Origin: Chakrabartia godavariana
GTDB taxonomy: Bacteria; Pseudomonadota; Alphaproteobacteria; Sphingomonadales; Sphingomonadaceae
Length of the DNA: 64,000 nt
Reading direction: 5' to 3'
Assembly (NCBI GenBank): GCA_005518185.1
Contig: RKSN01000001.1
Span: 992,501-1,056,500 of the forward strand
The notes under the pieces: generated by a model
Databases searched by the model: none
Seen by the model: only the letters and a program-made list of their open reading frames with translations
What the model was told of the DNA's origin: nothing
Part shown: positions 49,746 to 58,247 of the stretch, piece after piece
How positions within the stretch are numbered: position 1 is the stretch's first letter
Layout: each line of letters opens with the position of its first letter
Program-made: the position numbers and the translations under genes

Positions 49746-50557
49746 GTTTCGCAGACCAGTTCCCGCAGCGATCGGGCGCGGATCATCTGCCGAAGGTAGA
49801 TGGCCGCGTCGGCTTGCCCCTTGATCGCGCGGGACATGGTCTCGCGGCTTTGTGCCGGGATCTCATCAAACCGCGCGAGCGACCAGGGATTGGCCGTCAC
49901 AATCCGCCCCCGGCGAATGCCGGATGCGGAGAAGACGCCGACCACCTGGCCCTGCGCATTGACGGCGGGACCACCGCTCATCCCGCTCAGGTCATCCGCA
50001 CGTCCGCCGCCGCCCGTTTCCACCCATTGAAGCACGGGTTGCCGCGGGTAGGGACGGTATCCCTGACGCGCGACGGCACGGCCAAGAAGCTTCATCGAAA
50101 CGAAATCAGCCGCGCCATGGGGATAGCCGAACAGATAGGCGGCCTCACCGATTGTGGGCGGGCGCGGCGCAATGTGGAAGGGCGGCGCCCCCGTGAGATC
50201 AGTGCGCACAATAGCGACATCGTCGCTCTGGCTGACCAGCATCTCGGTGAGGTCCATATCGCCCGATGCGCCGAGCAACTGACCTGACGTGCAGCTGTTG
50301 ATGACGTGCCGGGCCGTCATCCAGCGATTGCCGCCCGCAACGCTGAAGGCGGTGCCCTGCACACTCCTCAATCGGGGTATTGGCTCTATGTCGATGAACT
50401 CCCCCATGGAGCCGGATGTAGGGGCCGGACGGCGCACCGTGCCCCCGGCGGCCTGACTTGCCGGGCGCAGGGGAAGCAGTTCGGGAATTAGATCCGCCGC
50501 GATCAGGACAAGGACAGAGGCCAGGATCCAGCCACGGACAGGAGGGCGCGCGGCCAT
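49742..50557 (-). CDS. Membrane-anchored trypsin-like serine protease
   Basis: A 271-residue protein. One N-terminal hydrophobic helix (about 9-30, GWILASVLVLIAADLIPELL) acts as anchor or signal. The S1 triad is complete: His in RWMTARHVINS, Asp in DDVAIVRTDL and Ser in DLSGMSGGPAVNAQG. No PDZ domain follows, unlike DegP. The protease part would lie in the periplasm. It directly follows the DUF350 gene (three bases apart), so both are made together. The substrate is unknown. Confidence 0.85.
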   Translation of the reverse strand: MAARPPVRGWILASVLVLIAADLIPELLPLRPASQAAGGTVRRPAPTSGSMGEFIDIEPIPRLRSVQGTAFSVAGGNRWMTARHVINSCTSGQLLGASGDMDLTEMLVSQSDDVAIVRTDLTGAPPFHIAPRPPTIGEAAYLFGYPHGAADFVSMKLLGRAVARQGYRPYPRQPVLQWVETGGGGRADDLSGMSGGPAVNAQGQVVGVFSASGIRRGRIVTANPWSLARFDEIPAQSRETMSRAIKGQADAAIYLRQMIRARSLRELVCET

Positions 50558-50560
50558 CCG

Positions 50561-50983
50561 TCAGTCGCTGATCGCACCGGCGATGATGGCCGCCACGCCA
50601 AGCCGCACAAGCGCGAGGAATATCGCGCAGGCAAGATCATTGTCGCGCAGGCGCTGCGGCACACCACCGACAATGCCGTCCACGATCAGGAACGTCGCCA
50701 CCTGCACGAGCAGGACGGGCAAGGACCAGATCAGGATGTCATAGATGTTGACCGAGCCCGCGAGACAAAAGGCCAGCGGAATGGCAAGCCCGAGGCAGGC
50801 AGACCCGAAGGAAATGGCCGTCGCCACATTGCCGGCGCGGATGAGCGGAATTTCGGAATGCGGCGTCAATCGGGCGTAAAGCGTGATCGAAACGACCCAG
50901 ATCAGCAGCGTCGCAACCAGATGCGAGACAAAGACCGGAAAGCCGATCCGCAAAGTCTCCAGCAGATCAAGCAGCTGGTCCAT
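50561..50983 (-). CDS. DUF350 membrane protein (YjfL-like)
   Basis: A 140-residue inner-membrane protein with four predicted helices: FPVFVSHLVATLLIWVVSIT, an amphipathic loop LTPHSEIPLIRAGNVATAIS, a second and third helix (ACLGLAIPLAFCLAG, LIWSLPVLLVQVATFLIVDG) and a last one (AIFLALVRLGVAAIIAGAI). The layout and PLI..GN..AAIS-like motif fit DUF350, a duplicated two-helix family found next to stress and envelope genes. The function is not established. First gene of a two-gene operon with the protease. Confidence 0.82.
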   Translation of the reverse strand: MDQLLDLLETLRIGFPVFVSHLVATLLIWVVSITLYARLTPHSEIPLIRAGNVATAISFGSACLGLAIPLAFCLAGSVNIYDILIWSLPVLLVQVATFLIVDGIVGGVPQRLRDNDLACAIFLALVRLGVAAIIAGAISD

Positions 50984-51179
50984 CCGCTTTCTCCTCCCCC
51001 TGTCATATGCCTGCGAACGCCGCTTCAGCGCGCGAGCTCTTGATTTACACCTCTGTTTCTGCCGCGAAACTTTCTAATATGCCATTACTTTTGCAACCCA
51101 ATCTTCGTTCGCGGGCGGGAGAGGCGCCAAGGCAAATTCAGGGTGGACGCGCGCGGCAGCCGGTGACTAGACACGCGCC
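50984..51179. other. Divergent intergenic region, no gene seen
   Basis: 196 bases between the DUF350 and SDR genes. It is more AT-rich in the middle (51040-51110) than its surroundings and probably holds both promoters. No reading frame of note, hairpin or repeat was seen. Confidence 0.5.
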
Positions 51180-51926
51180 ATGGATAACACGCCCGCGAAT
51201 GCCACGGCCGAACTCAAACGCGCGCTCGTCTTTGGGGCGAGTGGCGGGATCGGGCGCGCGGTGGTCGAGGCCCTCGCGGCAGACCCTGCCTATGGGGTGG
51301 TGTACGCGGCCGCGCGATCTGCGTCCGTCAGTGGCGACAAGATCGTGCCCTTGGCCTTCGATCTGACCGATGATGCCACGATCCAGCACGCTGTCTCCAT
51401 GGCCGCGGCGGATGGGCCTCTCGATCTCGTCTTCGTGGCAACAGGCATGTTGCATGATGCGACCTTTCAGCCGGAAAAGAGCCTGCGCGCGCTGACACCC
51501 GATGCGCTGGAACAGGCCTTCCGGATCAACACGGTTGGCCCGGCCCTGATCGCGAAACACGCGCTGCCCCACTTGCGTCGGGACCGAAAAGCGGTCTTCG
51601 CCGCCCTATCGGCCCGCGTCGGTTCGATTTCGGATAACCGCCTCGGCGGCTGGCACAGCTATCGCGCGTCCAAGGCGGCGCTCAACATGCTGGTCCGGAC
51701 CATGGCCATCGAACTCGCCCGCACGCATCCGAAGGCGGTGTGCGTCACACTCCATCCGGGGACGGTCGACACCGCGCTGTCTAAGCCCTTTCAGGCCCGT
51801 GTGCCGGATGGAAAGCTGTTCACCGCCGAGCAAAGCGCGAATGCGATGCTGGCGGTATTGGAGGGTCTCGGCCCCGATCAGAGCGGTGGGCTATTCGCCT
51901 GGGATGGACAAAGTATCCCGTTCTGA
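51180..51926 (+). CDS. Short-chain dehydrogenase/reductase (CsgA-like)
   Basis: A 248-residue classical SDR. The nucleotide loop is ALVFGASGGIGRAVVEAL; the catalytic Ser lies in AALSARVGSISDNRLGGW and Tyr-Lys in HSYRASKAALNMLV. The wording resembles the CsgA/YciK-like branch whose substrates are mostly unknown. Its last 36 bases overlap the convergent regulator gene, so the two transcripts are antisense at their 3' ends. Confidence 0.87.
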   Translation: MDNTPANATAELKRALVFGASGGIGRAVVEALAADPAYGVVYAAARSASVSGDKIVPLAFDLTDDATIQHAVSMAAADGPLDLVFVATGMLHDATFQPEKSLRALTPDALEQAFRINTVGPALIAKHALPHLRRDRKAVFAALSARVGSISDNRLGGWHSYRASKAALNMLVRTMAIELARTHPKAVCVTLHPGTVDTALSKPFQARVPDGKLFTAEQSANAMLAVLEGLGPDQSGGLFAWDGQSIPF

Positions 51927-52448
51927 GGACTGAGACGCGTTCAGATCGATATCGAGCAGGTCTTCGAAGAACAGGCTGACCAGCCCCGTCTGGCTGGACA
52001 CGCCTGCCTTGGCATAGACTTTCGCCAGCTGCGCGCGGACGGTGCCTTCCGCCGTCCCGCGCATCTCGGCAATCTGAGCCACGGTGCAGCCCTTCAGCGC
52101 AAACAGGGCAACATCGGCTTCGCCTTTGGTCAGTGCCCATGCGGCGAAGCGCAGACGAATATGGTCGGCCAGCGCCCCAGACGCGACCGCCAGAGCCTCG
52201 TCGCGCTGCCGCGCTTCGGTGAGCAGCGTCCGCACCTGCACCATCCCGAACCCGATCCCGGCGAGCAGCGCAAAGGAGACGATCATTTCAATGACGATAT
52301 GCGTGCTCCATCCGCCCGCCCGCACATCACCGACCGCATCCGCGACGAAGAAGACGGCGCCAAGGGCCTGCGCCACGACGATTGCGGCGACCGCCAGAGC
52401 CTGACGATCGCCGCGCTGCGCCGCTCGGGGGTGGGGCCGACGCAGCAT
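51891..52448 (-). CDS. Membrane-anchored LuxR-type transcriptional regulator
   Basis: A 185-residue protein. Two helices at about 17-40 and 50-70 (AVAAIVVAQALGAVFFVAD, VIEMIVSFALLAGIGFGM) anchor it; a short coiled segment follows (TLLTEARQRDEALAVASGAL). The C-terminus is a LuxR/GerE helix-turn-helix: LTKGEADVALFALKGCTVAQ, then EMRGTAEGTVRAQLAKVYAK and AGVSSQTGLVSLF. There is no receiver or autoinducer domain, so a signal must come through the membrane part. Its ATG shares a base with the stop of the cytochrome gene (TGATG). Confidence 0.82.
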   Translation of the reverse strand: MLRRPHPRAAQRGDRQALAVAAIVVAQALGAVFFVADAVGDVRAGGWSTHIVIEMIVSFALLAGIGFGMVQVRTLLTEARQRDEALAVASGALADHIRLRFAAWALTKGEADVALFALKGCTVAQIAEMRGTAEGTVRAQLAKVYAKAGVSSQTGLVSLFFEDLLDIDLNASQSSERDTLSIPGE

Positions 52449-53143
52449 CAGGGCTTTCTGTTGCCACCGGGGATCATGGCGCGTGCAATTTGCGGCCCGC
52501 TGCGCCGCGTTTCAAAAATGACGCCCGCCAGATGCAGTGCAATGAGAAGATACAGCAGATTGACGGCAACCTCATGGATTTCGGTCAGCGGCCCTTCTTC
52601 TTCGCCTTCATTCTCACCGGCTTCACCGCGTTCATCGCTTTCGCCGCGCGCCTCCAGCCGCTCATTATCTTCGCCATCCTCTTCGCCGCGGACAGCGGAC
52701 CCGGGCGGGGTACCCGCCGCCTGTTCCTGCCGCGCACCATGTTCAGCGTCGACATTGGGATCCGCCGGCGGCGGACCGGCCATGGCAATTCCTGTGGCGA
52801 TGATGACGCCAAGGCAGGCCCAGATCGCATAGACCATCAGGGCGCCGAGCGGGTTGTGTGACCGGTGCGCCACAACCTCCCCACGCCGGATTTCGCCGAC
52901 ATGCGCGAGGGCCCGGCGCGGGCTCGGGGGAAAGGCTGAAAAGCGGGCTTCCGCTGGGCCAACCAGACCCCAGACCAACCGCAGGGCAAGCAGGGCGGCC
53001 AGGCCATAGCCCACCCAGATGTGCCAGCCCGATCCTTCTTCGGTAACGAGCGCATTGGCGATGACCGCCACGACGATCCCCCAATGGGTCAGTTTCACGA
53101 TCGGGTCCCACCGGCGTGGGGCGGGCGTAGCGGCAACGGTCAT
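52448..53143 (-). CDS. Cytochrome b561-type membrane cytochrome with acidic insert
   Basis: A 231-residue protein of the cytochrome b561 / hydrogenase-type b family. Four helices carry likely haem ligands: His in PIVKLTHWGIVVAV, His in GSGWHIWVGYGL, and His in LTEIHEVAVNLL and LIALHLAGVIFE. Between helix 3 (about 102-125) and helix 4 (about 188-208) lies a stretch of some 60 residues very rich in Glu, Gly, Asp and Arg (from PPPADPNVDAEH to GEAGENEGEEEG) that would face the periplasm. Family members without it are about 170-180 residues long. It moves electrons between quinol and an unknown partner and is coupled to the membrane regulator. Confidence 0.85.
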   Translation of the reverse strand: MTVAATPAPRRWDPIVKLTHWGIVVAVIANALVTEEGSGWHIWVGYGLAALLALRLVWGLVGPAEARFSAFPPSPRRALAHVGEIRRGEVVAHRSHNPLGALMVYAIWACLGVIIATGIAMAGPPPADPNVDAEHGARQEQAAGTPPGSAVRGEEDGEDNERLEARGESDERGEAGENEGEEEGPLTEIHEVAVNLLYLLIALHLAGVIFETRRSGPQIARAMIPGGNRKP

Positions 53144-53278
53144 CGGGCTTCTCCTGTCTGGAAGAACAATGCGTCGATCTTTGGTCCAAATGCCAGAGCG
53201 AACAATGGGCGCGCGGCTTATGAGGTGCGGAATAAGCGCCCGCTTACACGGCAGGTGGAAGGCCAGGTCCCATAAGCG

Positions 53279-53315
53279 AAGGGGCCGAACCGGCAGGTCA
53301 CCGGTTCAGCCCCTT
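53279..53315 (-). terminator. Hairpin behind the TonB receptor gene
   Basis: GGGGCCGAACCGG (53281-53293) pairs, with one mismatch, with CCGGTTC-A-GCCCC (53301-53313); the loop has seven bases. It lies about 55 bases behind the receptor stop and about 135 before the cytochrome gene start. The T-run is weak. The rest of 53144-53369 shows no gene. Confidence 0.6.
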
Positions 53316-53369
53316 GCTTTGGTCCGTGCGCCGACGGGCAGGAATGTGCCCCTTGGCGTTTTGCCGATC

Positions 53370-55793
53370 TTAGAAGTTCACCGTGCCCTGCACTCCGAAG
53401 GTGCGCGGCGCGTTGAAGTTGGCATAGGAGCCAAGGATCGCATTGTTGGCGTTTGACCGCCGGTAGATGTGCGACTCGTTGAACAGGTTGCGGCCCCAGA
53501 GCGAGAGCGTTGCCTTGGTCCCCGTGCTGTTCATTTCGATGCCAGCAAGCGTCAGGCTGCCATTCACGATGAAGCTCGAGTCCGTCTTCACGTTCTCATC
53601 CTGGAAGCTGTACTGTGCATCCGCATAGTTGGCGTCGAGGTGCAGCCGGAGACGGGTATCGCCCGATCCAACCGGCATTTCATAGTCGGCAAAGCCCGAT
53701 GCCGCGTTCTTCGGCGTAAAGACCGTGAACACGTTGGTGATCACCCCAAAGGTCGCGGGTGATTCCGCGATCGGGTTGGCAACCGGCGGCACCTTCACAT
53801 CGGTATAGGCATAGGATGCGCCAATCGTCAGCCCTTCGACCGGGCGGACGGTCAGGTCCGCTTCCACGCCCTTGATCCGCGACGTGCCGGGCGAGTTCGC
53901 CGTTTCCTGCGTGTGCTTGTTGAAATAGGGGTTCGCACCACCGCCGGGCAGGGTGGCACGCGTATCGACGAAGTCAAAGTCGATCTGCGTGTTCTTCCGC
54001 TCCATCAGATAGCCTGCCACGTTCAGGCGAACGCGGTGATCGAGGAAGTCGGTCTTGGCACCGATTTCATACGAACGCACCGATTCCGGATCGAACTGGC
54101 GGAAGCTCGAAGAGCGCGTGTTGGCGCCACCGGCACGGAAGCCGGTCGAGTACTTCGCATAGAGATGGGCATCGGGCGTCGCATCGACGGCCAGCGTCAC
54201 CATCGGGTCAAACCGGCTGTTCGAATAGTCGAGCACCGCGCCGGCAAAGGCGACGTTGTTGACGCGGGTGAGGGCACCCTTGCGCGTTTCATGCGTGTAA
54301 CGACCACCGGCGGTCAGATGGACGATATCCATGCTGTCCGGCGTATAGGTTGCCTGACCAAAGGCCGCGTAGCTCTTGCCGACGGCGTGGCTGTCGCGCT
54401 GAACATACCAATAGGCCGGGTCCCAGCCCTGGTTTGCCGATGCGATCGGCGCGGTCGGGTTCGGGGCAACCTGATTGACGAAGGTGTAGCCCGTGCCGTC
54501 CGCATTCCACTTCTGCGGGTTCGGCGTGGCCGCACGTTCCTGCGCATGTTCGTTGAAGTAGTAGCCACCCAGGACGAAATCGACCTGCGGGATGCTGCCG
54601 ACGAGCTGAACTTCTTCGCTGAACTGGTGCTGGATCAGTTCCGATAGGCTGTAGCGGCCAAACTCGCCATTGGGCACGAAGGCAGAGCGGTGTGCGCCAG
54701 CAGAGCCATCCCACTGCGTGGTATCAACCCCACGCCAGCCGGTGATCGAGCGCAGCTCAAGGTCTTCGGTCAGATGATATTTGATCGCCGCCGAGAACCC
54801 GTGGGTGTTGTCGACGCTGGGCTGCTGGATGACGCCGAGATCAGCGACGTCCATCCGCTTGTCGCCGCTGACGACGACGAGCGGCGCCTTCGGTGCGATG
54901 CAGCTGGCGGCGCCGGTGGGGCAGGTCAGCGTGGTGCCGACATAGGTGCCGACCGGACGGTTGTTGGGGTTGTAGTTGATCAGCTGGCTGTAGAAGGGCG
55001 TGTTTTCGTCCTTCGCCTTGTCATAGGACAGGTCGACCGTCAGGCCGGCCACCGGCGTCCAGCGACCCGAAATGCGGCCGCCAACGCGGTTGTAGTAGTT
55101 CCAGCCATATTGTCCCGATGCCGGGTTCTCGGTCGTGGCGTCCTGATGCTGGAGAACGCCATCCACCTTGACCGCAAAGTTGTGGACGCCGGGAAGGTCG
55201 ATATGGAACTCGCCGCTATAGGCACCGTAATTGCCCACGCCCGCGCTCACGCGGCCGCCGAATTCACCCGACGGACCCTTGGTGACGATGCTGAGCGCGC
55301 CGCCTTCGGTGTTGCGGCCGAACAGCGTGCCCTGCGGACCGCGCAGCACTTCGACGCGTTCCACGTCGAAGAGAGCTGCGTTCAGGCCCTGCGAGCGGCC
55401 GAGGTAAACGCCATCGATATAGACGCCAACGCCGCCTTCGCGGGCCACCTGGTTCTGGTCAAACGGAACGATGCCGCGGATACCGACCGTGAGCGCCGAC
55501 TGGCGGGCTTCAAAGGTCGTGACGCGCAGCGAGGGGATGCCGCCATCGGTAAAGTCGATGAGGCTCTGGATGTGACGGTCCGAAATCGCAGCCGAAGTCA
55601 CGGCCGTGATGGCGATCGGCGTATCTTGCAGATTGGTTTCCCGCTTGGTCGCGGTCACGACGATTTCGTCGAGGCCCGGCGCCGACTCAGCGACAGCCGC
55701 TGTGTCCTGCGTTTCAGCAGCGCGTGCCTTTCCTGCCGGAAGGCCGAGCGCACCAAGCGCTGCGAGAGCAAAAATCGATACTGACGTTTTCAC
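53370..55793 (-). CDS. TonB-dependent outer-membrane receptor
   Basis: An 807-residue receptor. Start GTG 55793, with GGGGGA eight bases before it. The signal peptide runs to about residue 25 (MKTSVSIFALAALGALGLPA, cut after KARA). The TonB box is LDEIVVTATKRETNLQDTPI; the plug has GVGVYIDGVYLGRSQG and VERVEVLRGPQGTLFGRNTE with GGALSIVTKGP; a 22-strand barrel ends NAPRTFGVQGTVNF. Such receptors take up siderophores or other larger substrates; the wording is that of the large sphingomonad group with unknown ligands. A two-component pair is encoded upstream on the same strand. Confidence 0.95.
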   Translation of the reverse strand: MKTSVSIFALAALGALGLPAGKARAAETQDTAAVAESAPGLDEIVVTATKRETNLQDTPIAITAVTSAAISDRHIQSLIDFTDGGIPSLRVTTFEARQSALTVGIRGIVPFDQNQVAREGGVGVYIDGVYLGRSQGLNAALFDVERVEVLRGPQGTLFGRNTEGGALSIVTKGPSGEFGGRVSAGVGNYGAYSGEFHIDLPGVHNFAVKVDGVLQHQDATTENPASGQYGWNYYNRVGGRISGRWTPVAGLTVDLSYDKAKDENTPFYSQLINYNPNNRPVGTYVGTTLTCPTGAASCIAPKAPLVVVSGDKRMDVADLGVIQQPSVDNTHGFSAAIKYHLTEDLELRSITGWRGVDTTQWDGSAGAHRSAFVPNGEFGRYSLSELIQHQFSEEVQLVGSIPQVDFVLGGYYFNEHAQERAATPNPQKWNADGTGYTFVNQVAPNPTAPIASANQGWDPAYWYVQRDSHAVGKSYAAFGQATYTPDSMDIVHLTAGGRYTHETRKGALTRVNNVAFAGAVLDYSNSRFDPMVTLAVDATPDAHLYAKYSTGFRAGGANTRSSSFRQFDPESVRSYEIGAKTDFLDHRVRLNVAGYLMERKNTQIDFDFVDTRATLPGGGANPYFNKHTQETANSPGTSRIKGVEADLTVRPVEGLTIGASYAYTDVKVPPVANPIAESPATFGVITNVFTVFTPKNAASGFADYEMPVGSGDTRLRLHLDANYADAQYSFQDENVKTDSSFIVNGSLTLAGIEMNSTGTKATLSLWGRNLFNESHIYRRSNANNAILGSYANFNAPRTFGVQGTVNF

Positions 55794-55912
55794 TTAAAAT
55801 TCCCCCATATGTCGTGATTGACGATGGATGAGGGCCCGCTAGGTGCGGAAAAAAACACGATGGTGACACGAAGGTGAAATATTCGTCACACTCCGCACCC
55901 ATCGCATTGATA

Positions 55913-57292
55913 TCAGGTGGTTTTATCTGTAATTTTTGCAGGTGCGAAATCAGTCAGGCGAGGAAGCATGACGGTCGCGACCAGCCCGGGATTGCCGGCA
56001 GTAAGCTCCAGCGACCCGTGATGCAGACGCGCGATGGCCGCAACCAAGGGCAATCCCAAACCAAAGCCGCGATGCTTCCCCGGGGCAACCCGCCCAAAGC
56101 GGCGCAGGGCCAGCGCGCGGTCTGCGGCTGCGATACCGGGCCCATTGTCGCGAACTTTGAAGACCACAGCATCGCCATGCCGTTCAATCGACAGCAAGAC
56201 AGACGTTCCCGGCGGCGTATGGTGGATCGCGTTTTCCAGAAGATTCGTCATCATTTGGGTGAGCAGCCCGCGGTCGCCGAGAACGGTGGCAGCTGACGTC
56301 CCGACCACGCGCAACTCGCGCCCCTGTTCGGCCATCGGGAGCTCATAGGTGTCCCGAATCATCTGAAGGATGTCATCAAGCCGCACCGGCTGGAACTGCT
56401 CACGCCGCCGGTGACCCTGGATTTCGGACAAGCGCAGAATCGCCGCGAACAGCGCCAAAACCTGATCGCATTGATCCAGCGCGGCGCGCACCGCACGGCG
56501 CGCATCCCGGTCCCCGCTGTATTTCTCCAGCGCGACGACCCTGTTGCGCAACTTCATCAACGGGGTGCGCAGATCATGCGCGATGTCATCCGACACCGTC
56601 TTCAGGTGATCGACGAGCTCCGCGATGCGGTCGAGCATCGCATTGAATGCGGCGGCCTGCAGGGCGAATTCATCATTATAGCCGCGTACAGTCAGCCGTT
56701 GCGCAAGATTGCCGTCCGCAATTTCGAGCGCCGTGACCCGGATCTCGTCCATGCGCCGGTGAATGATGGAAATCATCCGACCGATGCCCGCGACAAACAC
56801 CGCAACCGAAAGGACAAAGCCGACGCCATAGACCGTGAATATGAGCCATTCGAAATCATCGACGACGTCGGCGTCTGCCACGAGGACCAGAACCGACCCG
56901 TCCCCCACAGGTTTCGCAAGCGCCCGACCGCGGTGAAGGCCCTCGACCTTCTGGGTATAGTCGATGCTGGAAAAGCCGATGGGCGGCACGGGCATCTGCA
57001 ACAGACCTGCGATCTTGCGCCCATGTTCGTCGATGAGCATGAAGCCGGTGTCATTTGTCCCGGGCCCGTTCTCCTCGGCAAGAAGGCGCCGGATGACGGC
57101 GCTGCGCTTTGGGGGTTTTTGATCTCCGATGATCTCCTGCGCTGTATCTTCCAGGCGGATCCGGATTTCGCGGTCAATCAGATGCAGGGTTGCCGTATAT
57201 CCGACAAGGCTGACGCCGAGGCTTGTCGCGGCAAGAATGAGGCCGCTGGTCCATGCAAGGCCCCGCAGGGTGAGACGCTTTGGCTCACGCAT
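55913..57292 (-). CDS. Sensor histidine kinase
   Basis: The ATG at 57292 (MREPKRLTLRG) gives 459 residues. Two transmembrane helices (about 12-32 and 150-175) flank a periplasmic sensor of about 115 residues without a recognised fold. HAMP follows with DEIRVTALEIADGNLAQRL, the HisKA H-box is DDIAHDLRTPLMKLRNR, then HATPase with NLLENAIHHTPPGTS, DNGPGIA and GFGLGLPLVAAIARL. It overlaps the response-regulator gene by eight bases. A start at 57343 is possible but would lie deeper in that gene. The signal is unknown. Confidence 0.93.
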   Translation of the reverse strand: MREPKRLTLRGLAWTSGLILAATSLGVSLVGYTATLHLIDREIRIRLEDTAQEIIGDQKPPKRSAVIRRLLAEENGPGTNDTGFMLIDEHGRKIAGLLQMPVPPIGFSSIDYTQKVEGLHRGRALAKPVGDGSVLVLVADADVVDDFEWLIFTVYGVGFVLSVAVFVAGIGRMISIIHRRMDEIRVTALEIADGNLAQRLTVRGYNDEFALQAAAFNAMLDRIAELVDHLKTVSDDIAHDLRTPLMKLRNRVVALEKYSGDRDARRAVRAALDQCDQVLALFAAILRLSEIQGHRRREQFQPVRLDDILQMIRDTYELPMAEQGRELRVVGTSAATVLGDRGLLTQMMTNLLENAIHHTPPGTSVLLSIERHGDAVVFKVRDNGPGIAAADRALALRRFGRVAPGKHRGFGLGLPLVAAIARLHHGSLELTAGNPGLVATVMLPRLTDFAPAKITDKTT

Positions 57293-57962
57293 CTTGGCGA
57301 ATGCTGTATCCTGAACCACGGATTGTCCGGATCGGATCGCCATGTCGACCGACCTTAAGGCGCGCGCGCAGCCTGCGGATATGCGTTGCCAATATGTTGG
57401 TCGTGGGCTCAAAATCATGACCCCATACCGCATTGAGCAACATGCGCTGCGTCACAACGCCGCCCTGGTTGCGCAGAAGTTCAACGAGTATCTTGAATTC
57501 GATCGGGGTGAGTTCCAGCGCCTTCCCGCCGCGCTTCACCTTATGACCCAGCAGATCGACTTCGATTGTGGAGGTGCGCAGGACGCCGGTTTCGATCATC
57601 TGGCTCGGCCGACGCAGAAGGGCATTGAGGCGCGCGTTCAGTTCGGCAACCTCGACGGGCTTGACCAGATAGTCATCAGCACCCGCATCCAGCCCCTCAA
57701 TCTTGTCGCCCAGCGCGCCCAGTGCGGTCAGCATGATGACCGGGACTGGCCGGTTCTCGCTACGGATCTGCTGAAGCACAGAAATGCCATCCCGCATCGG
57801 CAGGCGGCGATCGAGGATGACCGCGTCATATTCTTCCTCGCGCACGAGAAACAACGCATCGCGGCCGTCGCGCGCAATCTGGACCTTATGGTCCAGCCGC
57901 GACAGTTCGCCCGACAAAAAGCGCGCGGTTTCAATATCATCTTCCACAAGAAGTAGACGCAT
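57285..57962 (-). CDS. OmpR-family response regulator
   Basis: A 225-residue regulator. The receiver starts MRLLLVEDDIETARFLSGEL; phospho-Asp lies in YDAVILDRRLPMRDGIS and the Lys in DYLVKPVEVAEL. The winged helix (about 125-225) has LELTPIEFKILVELLRNQGG, then ATHIRRLRARL and TIRGSGYSI. It overlaps the kinase gene and is the first gene of the pair. The downstream TonB receptor gene is a natural candidate target, by position only. Confidence 0.94.
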   Translation of the reverse strand: MRLLLVEDDIETARFLSGELSRLDHKVQIARDGRDALFLVREEEYDAVILDRRLPMRDGISVLQQIRSENRPVPVIMLTALGALGDKIEGLDAGADDYLVKPVEVAELNARLNALLRRPSQMIETGVLRTSTIEVDLLGHKVKRGGKALELTPIEFKILVELLRNQGGVVTQRMLLNAVWGHDFEPTTNILATHIRRLRARLKVGRHGDPIRTIRGSGYSIRQDA

Positions 57963-58063
57963 CCACGCCGTCCTGAGCAGCTGCCGTTGGCGCGCTGTGT
58001 ACGATCCTCGTGCCGTGATCCGCAAGCGGGATGAGGGAAAGGACGGTTTTCTGCAGGGGTATC

Positions 58064-58153
58064 TGGCGGACAGGGTGGGATTCGAACCCACGGTAGAGTT
58101 GCCCCTACGCTGGTTTTCAAGACCAGAGCCTTAAACCACTCGGCCACCTGTCC
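58064..58153 (-). tRNA. tRNA-Ser (TGA anticodon)
   Basis: On the minus strand a class II tRNA runs from 58153 to 58067, with CCA encoded at 58066-58064. The acceptor GGACAGG pairs with CCTGTCC; the anticodon stem CTGGT/ACCAG holds loop CTTGAAA, anticodon TGA (reads UCA, Ser); a long variable arm (CGTAGGGGCAACTCTACCG) is present; the T-arm has GGTTCGAATCC. Length 90. Confidence 0.96.
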
Positions 58154-58247
58154 ATCCGGGGGTGCCCATAGCGTCAGGCCGGTCTGACGTGCAAGGGAAA
58201 CGACGGGCCGGGTTGGCACCTCGCTTCAATTCTGCCACTTTGACCCC

